From Scalindua sp964344685 (GTDB lineage Bacteria; Planctomycetota; Brocadiia; Brocadiales; Scalinduaceae): 64,000 nucleotides of DNA. Positions 8,009-15,920 of the stretch are shown in pieces. Position 1 is the stretch's first letter, and the number at the start of each line of letters is the position of its first letter. The stretch is from NCBI GenBank assembly GCA_964344685.1, contig CAYFOK010000001.1, positions 124,001-188,000 of the forward strand, in the 5' to 3' direction. The translations under genes and the position numbers were made by a program. The notes under the pieces were generated by a model that saw only the letters and a program-made list of their open reading frames with translations, was not told where the DNA came from and did not search any database.

Positions 8009-9325
8009 ATGGATAAAGTTACTCTTTTTATGGGGAAACAGAATGATGTTTCTGAATCCCACTGGATTCCCAATACCTATTCGCTTTTAGTGTCACGTGT
8101 TGATCTGAACAAGACAGAAGTGGTTGTTATAGACGAAAGAATAGAAAAAGAGAACACACAAAATCTTATTGATGAACATGTTCCGTCTAGCATCTTTTTT
8201 GGAATAAGTTCATCAACCGGTTTTCATTTAGGACGTTCAATTAAAATGGCAGAATATGTTAGAGATCGCTTTCCTCAAATTCCTATCGTCTGGGGGGGGG
8301 CACACGTGACCGCTTTGATAGAAGAATCGCTTAGAGAGGATTTTGTAGATGTTGTTGTCGCGGGACGAGGAGACGACTATTTCCCTCAGTTGATTGAGGG
8401 GATTAAAAATAATAATTTAAAAGATATTCCCGGTGTGTATTGGAAGGATAATGGCAATATAACAGGTTTACCAAATGAAGTCTTTTCAGACCTTAACCTG
8501 ACTCCTGCGTGGCCTTATCAACTGCTTAAGGTTAAAGATTATATTAATCCAAATACAAAGGCTATTAATATGACCACAAGCTGGGGATGCCCTAATCTGT
8601 GTACATTCTGCTACTGGTATAAAAATAACAATCCATGGTCAGGCTTTAGTCCTGAAAGGGTGTTTTCTGAAGCAAAAAACTTTGTTGAGGAATATGGGAT
8701 TGAAAAGTTTTATTTTCTTGAGGCCGATTATTTTGGAGATGTTGGCCGCGCTCTTAATATTGCCAGGCTCATAAAAGACCTGAATATATCTTACATTACA
8801 AATGCACGAGTTTCAGATGTGGGACTTCTGTCCAAAGAAGATTTTATGCTACTGGAGGAGTCCGGGTGTTCTTTAATTAATATTGGTTTAGAATCTGCCT
8901 CTCCGAAGATGCTTAAGCTTATGAACAAAAGGATAAATCTCGACGATGTCCTGGTAGGGGTTAAAAATGCAAAAGATACCAACATTATGCTGTTCATTAC
9001 CCTCCTCTTTCAAATGCCCGGTGAAGATATGGAGGATGTAAAAGTGACACATCAGTATGTTGAGAAACTGAGAGAACTGAATCCAAATATTCGAGTTCAG
9101 AACCACTTTTTCTGTCCTTTGCCGAATTTGCCAATGACCCGGCTTGCATCAAGGAAAGGCTATACACCACCGGACAATATGAAAGATTGGGTTAAGGAAA
9201 CCCAATGGATTGACGGTTTTGAAATGCGGCCATGGATGGTTGAGCAGTTTGAAAAAGGATATGGAAAGCTTTTCTTAGAACTGTTTCCCAGCGATGATAG
9301 TACGTCAGAAGTTTACAATAAATAA
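8009..9325 (+). CDS. B12-binding-domain radical SAM protein (contains a G9 tract)
   Basis: The 438 residues comprise an N-terminal Rossmann-like region typical of cobalamin-binding domains (about 1-140, with IVWGGAHVTALIEE near 93-106) and a radical SAM core with Cys194-x3-Cys198-x2-Cys201 in WGCPNLCTFC. The standard DxHxxG cobalamin ligand motif is not evident, as in many members of this superfamily, so binding may be base-off without His, or lost. Family enzymes methylate or rearrange unreactive carbons. It follows the ATP-grasp gene by four bases. Its GGG-GGG codons contain a run of nine G (8292-8300), a possible slippage site. The substrate is unknown. Confidence 0.87.
   Translation: MDKVTLFMGKQNDVSESHWIPNTYSLLVSRVDLNKTEVVVIDERIEKENTQNLIDEHVPSSIFFGISSSTGFHLGRSIKMAEYVRDRFPQIPIVWGGAHVTALIEESLREDFVDVVVAGRGDDYFPQLIEGIKNNNLKDIPGVYWKDNGNITGLPNEVFSDLNLTPAWPYQLLKVKDYINPNTKAINMTTSWGCPNLCTFCYWYKNNNPWSGFSPERVFSEAKNFVEEYGIEKFYFLEADYFGDVGRALNIARLIKDLNISYITNARVSDVGLLSKEDFMLLEESGCSLINIGLESASPKMLKLMNKRINLDDVLVGVKNAKDTNIMLFITLLFQMPGEDMEDVKVTHQYVEKLRELNPNIRVQNHFFCPLPNLPMTRLASRKGYTPPDNMKDWVKETQWIDGFEMRPWMVEQFEKGYGKLFLELFPSDDSTSEVYNK
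8292..8300 (+). repeat. G9 homopolymer inside a radical SAM gene
   Basis: Nine consecutive G lie within the codons for Trp-Gly-Gly-Ala at about residues 95-98 of the radical SAM gene. The gene reads through in frame at nine. A change of one base would shift the frame and cut the protein to roughly 100 residues. Such tracts drive phase variation in surface-glycan genes of Campylobacter and Helicobacter; whether it is variable here is not known. Confidence 0.6.
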
Positions 9326-9360
9326 TTGCAGACTATATAAATACTTTCTAAGCATAGCTT

Positions 9361-10392
9361 GTGGCTGACGGATCAAATCTAGCTTTCAGGGTGGATGCGG
9401 GGGCCGATTGTGGTATAGGCCATTTCAGGAGATGCCTGGTTCTGGCAGAGGCTTTTCAAAGGGCCGGTTATTTGGTCTCTTTTTTCATGTCTTCCGTCCC
9501 GAATGACCTTAAGAACCACGCTGAATCAAAAGGAATCAGGGTTTTCGTATTTGAGGAAAAGGTAGTAAGGGGATCTGAGAAAGATGCTGACTTGTTTGCA
9601 GCTTATCTGAAATCAGGAGTATATGATTGGATCGTCTATGACGGATATGAATTTAAGGAAGACTACCGTAAAAACACAAATTCTGCTGTTCGACATACCC
9701 TCATTATCCAGGATGTTCCGGGAGATTATTCTGATGCCGACCTCGTGTTGAATCAGAATGCTAATGTTGATATCCGTGACTATCGACTGGGAGCAAACGG
9801 GAAACTGCTTAATGGAACTACCTATTCTTTAATTGCCGGCAGATTTGATTTGAGAGAAAAGCGTTTGTCAACTGATAAACAAAATCAAAAGCCCAACATA
9901 TTAATAACTCTGGGCGGCGCAGATGTGGGGAACCTGACTCTTTCAGTGGTTGAGTCATTAATAGAACTTGATGTGGATATGAATGCGGTTCTAGGGCCAG
10001 CCTGTTCGTGGGATCAATCTGATTTTGATAGATTTGAAGACAAGTTAAATGTACATGTTTCTCCTAATGGTCTGGATCAATTGATTGCCGGGGCAGATGT
10101 TGGTGTGATGTCAATGGGAATTACCACCTGGGAGATGTGTTTTTATGGATTGCCCTTTGTAATGCTGGGATGCAACCTGAACCAGCAACCGATTATTAAC
10201 TGGTTTGTGGAGAGGGAACTGGCGATCAATGGTTTATACAAAGGAGAGTTTGTTCCTGATTATTTTGTGCAATCCGTCGGGGAATATTTACATAATCCTG
10301 CCAGGTGCAGGGCTTACTCAGAAAAACTTATGAAATTGGTAGACGGATCGGGTCCTGATCGGGTAGTAAATGAAATTAGTAATATAGAATAG
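9361..10392 (+). CDS. pseG: UDP-2,4-diacetamido-2,4,6-trideoxy-beta-L-altropyranose hydrolase, PseG
   Basis: PseG is a GT-B-fold, MurG-related hydrolase. It removes UDP from the diacetamido sugar to release the free sugar for condensation with phosphoenolpyruvate. The 343 residues open with FRVDAGADCGIGHFRRC, the family motif, with the catalytic histidine at His21; ITLGGADVG (about residue 181) and the later SMGITTWEMCFYGLPFVML segment (about 250-270) match the UDP-binding half. The start is GTG 9361. The stop at 10390-10392 shares one base with the next start, which is the synthase expected to use its product. Confidence 0.92.
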   Translation: MADGSNLAFRVDAGADCGIGHFRRCLVLAEAFQRAGYLVSFFMSSVPNDLKNHAESKGIRVFVFEEKVVRGSEKDADLFAAYLKSGVYDWIVYDGYEFKEDYRKNTNSAVRHTLIIQDVPGDYSDADLVLNQNANVDIRDYRLGANGKLLNGTTYSLIAGRFDLREKRLSTDKQNQKPNILITLGGADVGNLTLSVVESLIELDVDMNAVLGPACSWDQSDFDRFEDKLNVHVSPNGLDQLIAGADVGVMSMGITTWEMCFYGLPFVMLGCNLNQQPIINWFVERELAINGLYKGEFVPDYFVQSVGEYLHNPARCRAYSEKLMKLVDGSGPDRVVNEISNIE

Positions 10393-11411
10393 TGCTGAAA
10401 GAACATAATAATGGGTGTGAAATTGTTGCAGAAATAGGTTCAAACCACAACGGGTGCTGGGATACAGTATTAGAAATGCTCGATCATATTTCTGAGGCAA
10501 AAGCGGATTCTGCCAAATTTCAATATTACCGTGCAGATAAACTGTATCCAGAGGATACAAGAGTAGCTGAATACCTGGTTGGCAGTGGAGGGATTGAAAA
10601 GGATACCCGTATTGTAGATTTGTTAAAAAAAGCGGAAATCCCTGAGGAATGGCTGGGTGAACTTGTCAAACAATGTAAATCACGTAACGTTGGATTGATC
10701 ATGTCTGCTTTTGATGTAGGAAGTGTAGAGGTTATGGTCAGGCATGGTATCAAACGACTTAAAATAGCGTCATCAGAGATTACACATTATCCATTGCTTA
10801 ACGCAGTCGGAGATACTGGACTTCCGGTTGTCATGTCAACCGGTATGTCAAATCTGGGAATGATAGAAAAGGCTTTGAAAGCGATCGGCCATGATGATGT
10901 TACCCTTCTTCATTGTACGGCTGCGTATCCTGTACCGGATACGGAGGCAAACCTGCGCGTTATCAAGACCCTGCAGTATGCCTTTGGTTTGCCGGTAGGT
11001 TTGTCTGACCATACACGCGGGGTTCTTGCAGCAGGAATAGCTTTTGCACTTGGAGCAGTGATGGTTGAAAAGCATTTTACTCTCGATAAAAGCCAGCCTG
11101 GTCCTGATCACGCGTTTTCCGCTACACCACAGGAGCTGAGCGAATTGACTGATGCTGTACGGCGAACAGGGCAAATGCTGGGGACTACCAGAAAGGTTGT
11201 AACTGAGAAAGAATCCGGGACAATGGAATATACGCCCGGTTTGTTTGCCTGTTGCGATATTGCAGAAGGGAGTGATATTAATACAGGTAATATTGAGGTT
11301 AGGCGACGCAACAAAGAAGGGATAGGGACAGAATATTTAGATATTGTCAGGGAGAGAAAGGCAAGGGTTTTTATTCCAAAGGGAACACCTATAACATGGG
11401 ACAAAATATAA
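10392..11411 (+). CDS. pseI: Pseudaminic acid synthase, PseI (NeuB family)
   Basis: This NeuB-family enzyme condenses phosphoenolpyruvate with 2,4-diacetamido-2,4,6-trideoxy-altrose to give pseudaminic acid. The 339 residues hold a TIM-barrel synthase domain (about 10-260: VAEIGSNHNG near 12-21, STGMSNLGMIE, LLHCTAAYPVP, GLSDHTRG, EKHFTLD) and a C-terminal SAF/antifreeze-like domain (about 280-339). The start is GTG 10392. The position directly after pseG and ahead of the acetyltransferase argues for PseI rather than sialic or legionaminic acid synthase. A second NeuB paralogue lies at 52623. Confidence 0.9.
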   Translation: MLKEHNNGCEIVAEIGSNHNGCWDTVLEMLDHISEAKADSAKFQYYRADKLYPEDTRVAEYLVGSGGIEKDTRIVDLLKKAEIPEEWLGELVKQCKSRNVGLIMSAFDVGSVEVMVRHGIKRLKIASSEITHYPLLNAVGDTGLPVVMSTGMSNLGMIEKALKAIGHDDVTLLHCTAAYPVPDTEANLRVIKTLQYAFGLPVGLSDHTRGVLAAGIAFALGAVMVEKHFTLDKSQPGPDHAFSATPQELSELTDAVRRTGQMLGTTRKVVTEKESGTMEYTPGLFACCDIAEGSDINTGNIEVRRRNKEGIGTEYLDIVRERKARVFIPKGTPITWDKI

Positions 11412-11914
11412 ATGACAAAAAGGTCTATTTACGTCCTTTCGGGGAAGAGCATCTTGAAAAAACCTTTTCATGGGTGCAACGTGTTGAATTCCGCAAAAGT
11501 TTTAATTTTATTAAGGAAATTAACTGGGAAGACCATGTCAGATGGTTTAACAATTTGAAAAACAATGATACTCAAAAGCATTTTGCAATTTACAGCTGTG
11601 ATGATAATCAGCATGTTGGGAACTGTGGATTAAAATATATTAATAAAGAAAAAAACTGTGAAATCTGGGTATATATAGGGGATGTACAAAACTGCCGTAA
11701 AGGGTTTGGAATCTCAGCATCAAGTCAACTTATGTACTATGCCTTTTACGATCTAAATATTGAAACGCTTTATTTGTATGTAGCAAAAAATAATATTGCG
11801 GCAAGACGCCTTTACGAAAAGCTGGGATTTAAAGAGAAAGAGATGCCTTCTGAAAGTGAATGGAAGAGCAGAGATGTACCGCATTCTTACATGGAGATGT
11901 CAAGGGCTGCATAG
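11396..11914 (+). CDS. pseH: GNAT N-acetyltransferase, PseH-like
   Basis: A 172-residue GNAT acetyltransferase. It has the beta-bulge/P-loop region around GDVQNCRKGFGISASSQL (about 95-112) and the C-terminal NNIAARRLYEKLGF motif (about 140-153) that contacts acetyl-CoA. In the pseudaminic pathway PseH acetylates the 4-amino group of the PseC product before PseG acts; the position next to pseG and pseI supports that role. ATG 11396 lies 16 bases inside the end of pseI, preceded by AAAGGGAAC, so coupling is likely. A different acyl donor cannot be excluded. Confidence 0.78.
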   Translation: MGQNINDKKVYLRPFGEEHLEKTFSWVQRVEFRKSFNFIKEINWEDHVRWFNNLKNNDTQKHFAIYSCDDNQHVGNCGLKYINKEKNCEIWVYIGDVQNCRKGFGISASSQLMYYAFYDLNIETLYLYVAKNNIAARRLYEKLGFKEKEMPSESEWKSRDVPHSYMEMSRAA

Positions 11915-11923
11915 ATAAGTGAT

Positions 11924-12889
11924 TTGAAGAAATTTTCTGCTGCAATAATTGGATTAGGAAAAGTCGGACAGGGTTATGATTATGATCAAATTGATGATTC
12001 CTATATCAAAACACATGCAACGGGTTTCTCTTCACATGGCGCATTTGATTTAGTTGCAGCCGTTGATTCTGACACTCTACAATGTGAACGCTTTGAGAAA
12101 AAGTTTGAATGTCCGGCTTACCAGGATGTTAAAACCATGCTTTCCATGCATCATCCTCAAGTAATATCTATTGCAACCCCGACAAATCTTCACTATCAAG
12201 TGTTTCAGGAGATTATAAGCAATAAGCTTGAGGCTGTATTGTGTGAGAAGCCTATCTCTGATTCTCTCAAGAATGCCGGGCATATGCTGGAGCTTGCTGA
12301 AGAAAACGAGTGTGCTCTGCTTGTCAATTATACACGCCGTTTTGACCCGGGGGTCATTCTATTAAAAGAAACTATTCAAAACGGTGAGATTGGTGAGATT
12401 TACAAAGGTACAGCGTGGTATAGCAAAGGGTTTCTAAACAATGGTTCACACTTTGTTGACCTGCTGATTTTTTTGTTTGGTGGGGTAGAGCAGATAAAGG
12501 TTCTTGACAAAGGTAGAAAGTGGGATGGAGATGATCCGGAACCTGATGTCTGTATCCGTTTCGGAAAGGTTGTAATTTATTTTCTATCTGCCCGTGAAGA
12601 ATGTTTTTCGCTGTTTGACATGGAGCTGATAGGGGATCGAGGAATGATTCGTTATACGGAAGGTGGTGCCAGTATCGAAGTCAGACAGAATCAGCCACAC
12701 CCGGACTATTCCGGGTATAAGATTCTGAATCCTGAGAAAAAAATGATTCAATCCTATATGAAACGTTGCCAGTGGAACGTTCTTGAGAATTTGAACCAAT
12801 TCTTAATTGGCATGTCTCCGCTTAACTCTGACGGCAGAAGTGCCATAGAAACCATGGAAGTTGTTGAAAACGTTTTCTCTAAACTGTGA
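11924..12889 (+). CDS. Gfo/Idh/MocA family oxidoreductase
   Basis: An NAD(P)-dependent sugar dehydrogenase-type protein of 321 residues. The dinucleotide motif GLGKVG is at 10-15, the EKP motif with its catalytic lysine is at 108-110, and the C-terminal alpha/beta domain contains GSHFVDLLIF. The start is TTG 11924, nine bases after the PseH-like gene. The next gene is a DegT-type aminotransferase. Gfo/Idh plus DegT pairs make 3-amino or 3-acetamido sugars in many clusters (for example WlbA/WlbE), so a keto-sugar substrate is likely. The exact substrate is not known. Confidence 0.85.
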   Translation: MKKFSAAIIGLGKVGQGYDYDQIDDSYIKTHATGFSSHGAFDLVAAVDSDTLQCERFEKKFECPAYQDVKTMLSMHHPQVISIATPTNLHYQVFQEIISNKLEAVLCEKPISDSLKNAGHMLELAEENECALLVNYTRRFDPGVILLKETIQNGEIGEIYKGTAWYSKGFLNNGSHFVDLLIFLFGGVEQIKVLDKGRKWDGDDPEPDVCIRFGKVVIYFLSAREECFSLFDMELIGDRGMIRYTEGGASIEVRQNQPHPDYSGYKILNPEKKMIQSYMKRCQWNVLENLNQFLIGMSPLNSDGRSAIETMEVVENVFSKL

Positions 12890-12899
12890 AGGATATATT

Positions 12900-14189
12900 A
12901 TGAAAAAATTAGCACTTTTTGATGGGCCTAAGACAATTAATAAGCCATTTGAACGATACAATACTATTGGAACAGAAGAGGTAGTGGCTGTTGAGGAAGT
13001 AATTAAGACAGGGGTTCTGTCAAAATATCTGGGAGAATGGTCTCCGGACTTTTATGGCGGGAAAATGGTTCAGAAGTTTGAAAGGGACTGGGAGGAATAT
13101 TTTAAGGTAAAAAATGCAGTTTCGGTCAATTCTAATACATCCGGGTTAATGGCAGCTGTTGGGGCCATTGGGATTGAGCCAGGTGATGAGGTTATTGTAA
13201 GTCCATGGACTATGAGTGCCTCTGCAACTGCCATTCTTGTGTGGAATGCCGTTCCTGTATTTGCAGACATTGAATATGAAACATTCAACCTGGACCCGGT
13301 CTCGATTGAGAAAAATATAACTCCGCATACTAAAGCGATAATGGTAACTGATATTTTCGGACATGCTGCTGATCTTGATTCAATTATGCTTCTTGCGAAG
13401 AAGCATAATCTTAAAGTGATTGAAGACAGTGCTCAGGCACCGGGGGCTTTTTATAAGGGGAAATATGTTGGAACTGTAGCTGATATTGGCGTTTTCAGTT
13501 TGAACTACCATAAACATATTCATACCGGAGAGGGCGGCGTATGTGTCAGTAACGATGATGAACTCGCAGAACGTATGCGGCTTATAAGAAACCATGCAGA
13601 GGCGGTAGCTGAGGGCAAAGGTGTTACAGACCTGTCAAACATGATAGGGTTCAATTTCCGCATGACTGAAATTGAAGCTGCCATTGGGATAGAGCAGTTG
13701 AAAAAACTTGACTCTCTTGTCGAAGGCAGGATTCAATCTTCAGAGAGGATCTCAAGGGGAATTAAGGGATTAAAAGGACTGCGGATACCTGTGGTTAAAC
13801 CGGATTGTACACACGTTTATTATGGTTATCCTCTTTTGTTCTGTGAAGAAGAGGTTGGCGTCCATCGTAATCTGATAGTAGAAGCACTTCTTGCAGAGGG
13901 TGTTCCTGCTGCCGGAGGTTACTGTAATTTACATATGCTTCCCATGTATCAACAAAAAATAGCATACGGAACAAAAGGCTTCCCCTGGAGTGCAGAGTTT
14001 TATAGAGGAAATGTTTCATACAAGAGAGGGATTTGTCCTGTTGCTGAAGACCTGCAGGAAAAGAGTTATATGGGAATTGGTGTGAGTACCCGTAAATATA
14101 CGGACGATGATGTGGTTCTTATTGTGCAGGCATTTCATAAAGTATGGGAAAATCTAGATGAGTTGAAAGAGTATTCTTTAACAAAATAA
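12900..14189 (+). CDS. DegT/DnrJ/EryC1/StrS sugar aminotransferase
   Basis: The 429 residues form a fold-type I PLP aminotransferase of the StrS/AHBA-synthase branch. It has NSNTSGLMAAVGA near 77-89, Asp176 in IEDSAQAPGA and the Schiff-base lysine about Lys205 in NYHKHIHTGEGG. ATG 12900 is preferred to the in-frame codon at 12861 because AAGGA lies six bases upstream and the N-terminus then matches the family. It follows the Gfo/Idh gene, which would supply a keto-sugar for amination. This is a second sugar aminotransferase distinct from PseC, so another amino sugar is probably made. Confidence 0.88.
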   Translation: MKKLALFDGPKTINKPFERYNTIGTEEVVAVEEVIKTGVLSKYLGEWSPDFYGGKMVQKFERDWEEYFKVKNAVSVNSNTSGLMAAVGAIGIEPGDEVIVSPWTMSASATAILVWNAVPVFADIEYETFNLDPVSIEKNITPHTKAIMVTDIFGHAADLDSIMLLAKKHNLKVIEDSAQAPGAFYKGKYVGTVADIGVFSLNYHKHIHTGEGGVCVSNDDELAERMRLIRNHAEAVAEGKGVTDLSNMIGFNFRMTEIEAAIGIEQLKKLDSLVEGRIQSSERISRGIKGLKGLRIPVVKPDCTHVYYGYPLLFCEEEVGVHRNLIVEALLAEGVPAAGGYCNLHMLPMYQQKIAYGTKGFPWSAEFYRGNVSYKRGICPVAEDLQEKSYMGIGVSTRKYTDDDVVLIVQAFHKVWENLDELKEYSLTK

Positions 14190-14216
14190 AAAAATCCGGA
14201 ATGCGTATGGCTTGGA

Positions 14217-15347
14217 ATGGTACAGAATAAAACGGATGTATTGATATTTGTTGAAGACCCCGGTGCCGCCAATTATGTGGCCGGAATACCGGAGATTTTT
14301 TCCAGGCTTGGAATTTCCTTCAGGCTGTTAACCGATGGACTTGCAAAGACCTGCTTAAAAGATCGGGGAATAAATACTGAAGATGTAGAGCCGGATATAA
14401 GTGCATGCCAGATCTTGGCAGAACTAACACCGCGTTTATTATTAGTAGGGACAGCGGAAAATCCAGATACGCTGGGATTATCTCTGGTGCATCAGGCTAA
14501 ATTATCAGGGATTGAAAGTATTGGCGCTGTAGATGCATACGGTAATGCAGACCTGCGTTTCAGAGGGAGAAGCGAGAACTCTCTTACTTATGCAACTGAC
14601 TGGTTATTTGTTCCGACAGAGCTTGTAAAGGACTCCTACGTTGCTTTGGGGTATTCAGCAGAACGGGTTATTGTCTGTGGACACCCTCATTATGATTTTG
14701 TTCGAGAAACTGCTTCAGGATTAACCGGTAAAGACCGAGATGTTTTCAGGCAACGGCTGTTTCCTGGGATGTCAGTAGATCAGAAGGTACTGGTATTTGT
14801 TTCAGAAGGTTCAGCCAGAATAAAGCCCAGAACTCAGACGTACTTGTCCGAGTGTACATTACCTTGTGATGGAACAAGTGTCGGTCGGACGGAAATTGTG
14901 TTAAAAGAGTTTCTTGATGCAATCAAACTCGTTAGTCCCCGGCCTTACATGGTATTACGTCCTCATCCGAAGGATGTAATTGAAGATTATGCGGCATATC
15001 AGCCCGAGTTTGACTTGATTAGCAGCAGAGGTTCGTCTATCGAGTGTCTCTTTGCTACAGACTTTGTTGTAGGTATGACTGGTACAGTTATGATGGAGGC
15101 GGCTTTGCTGGGCATGCATAGTCTGGCTATTGTTCCCAGGGCTGCGGAATTAGATCTATTACCTACAATTCAATCAGGAATAACCCCATATGTGACAACT
15201 CGAGAGCAATTGAGATCTACAATTACTGATTTTATGGAGAACAGGATTAAGATGGAGCCTGTTGATATTGACAGTGTTATAGTGCGTGGTGCTTTGCAAA
15301 TAGTTGTAGAGTTTGTTGAGAAACTGTTGGGAAAGACAATAGGTTGA
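14217..15347 (+). CDS. GT-B-like surface polysaccharide protein (CDP-glycerol/capsule transferase-like)
   Basis: The 376 residues have no membrane segment and resemble GT-B-fold transferases of the CDP-glycerol glycerophosphotransferase, UDP-GlcNAc 2-epimerase or capsule type. They contain GHPHYDF (about 155-161), MVLRPHPKD (246-253), a common phosphate/nucleotide-contact motif, and GMTGTVMMEAALLG (286-299), the usual Ser/Thr-x3-Glu segment. No recognised family name can be given with confidence. It sits among glycan genes and overlaps the next gene by four bases. It may transfer a nonulosonic acid or a polyol phosphate; that is inference from fold motifs only. Confidence 0.65.
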   Translation: MVQNKTDVLIFVEDPGAANYVAGIPEIFSRLGISFRLLTDGLAKTCLKDRGINTEDVEPDISACQILAELTPRLLLVGTAENPDTLGLSLVHQAKLSGIESIGAVDAYGNADLRFRGRSENSLTYATDWLFVPTELVKDSYVALGYSAERVIVCGHPHYDFVRETASGLTGKDRDVFRQRLFPGMSVDQKVLVFVSEGSARIKPRTQTYLSECTLPCDGTSVGRTEIVLKEFLDAIKLVSPRPYMVLRPHPKDVIEDYAAYQPEFDLISSRGSSIECLFATDFVVGMTGTVMMEAALLGMHSLAIVPRAAELDLLPTIQSGITPYVTTREQLRSTITDFMENRIKMEPVDIDSVIVRGALQIVVEFVEKLLGKTIG

Positions 15348-15919
15348 CAAGATCACCGGATATTCAAACGAAACGCCTGCTAATCACGCCTTTTAGAGAA
15401 AAACATTTAACAATGCGTTATGTGGAATGGCTCAATAATCCTGATTTGATGAAATTCAGCGAAAATAGAAATAATATTCACACCCTTGATTCATGCCGTG
15501 CTTATTGGCAGTCATTCAATGGAACACCAAATTTTTTCTGGGCCATAGAAGAGGTCGCAGGAGACAATGGTCATATTGGCAATATTAATGCGTATATTAA
15601 TAAAAACAATTTGATTGCAGATGTTGGCATATTAATTGGTTTAAAAGAGGCACAAAATAAGGGATATGGTATTGAATCCTGGTTAGGTGTGTGCGACTTT
15701 CTTTTTGAAAATGCAGGGATACGTAAGATTTCAGCAGGTACTATGTCAGTTAATTTTCCTATGTTAAAATTAATGCGCCGGACAGGAATGGTAGATGACG
15801 GCATTCGGAAAAAGCATTATCTATTTGAAGGTAAAGAGGTTGATATAATTTACATGGCTTTTTTCAAAGAACAGTGGGAGAAGAAACGGTTATCATTGAA
15901 AGATAAAGGATTGTATTAA
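15344..15919 (+). CDS. GNAT acetyltransferase (RimJ/RimL type)
   Basis: A 191-residue GNAT protein with the RimJ/RimL-like opening TKRLLITPFREKHLT, the acetyl-CoA segment around GIGLKEAQNKGYG-like residues (about 103-113) and the late motif FPMLKLMRRTGM. The start is TTG 15344, overlapping the upstream stop (TTGA). Within a glycan cluster it probably N- or O-acetylates an amino sugar, as PseH relatives do. It is the second of three GNAT-type genes in the window. Substrate unknown. Confidence 0.78.
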   Translation: MTRSPDIQTKRLLITPFREKHLTMRYVEWLNNPDLMKFSENRNNIHTLDSCRAYWQSFNGTPNFFWAIEEVAGDNGHIGNINAYINKNNLIADVGILIGLKEAQNKGYGIESWLGVCDFLFENAGIRKISAGTMSVNFPMLKLMRRTGMVDDGIRKKHYLFEGKEVDIIYMAFFKEQWEKKRLSLKDKGLY

Positions 15920-15920
15920 C

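Noticed and set aside
12861..12899. Upstream extension of the DegT aminotransferase
   Set aside because: It would overlap the Gfo/Idh gene; ATG 12900 has AAGGA at the right distance and matches the family start.
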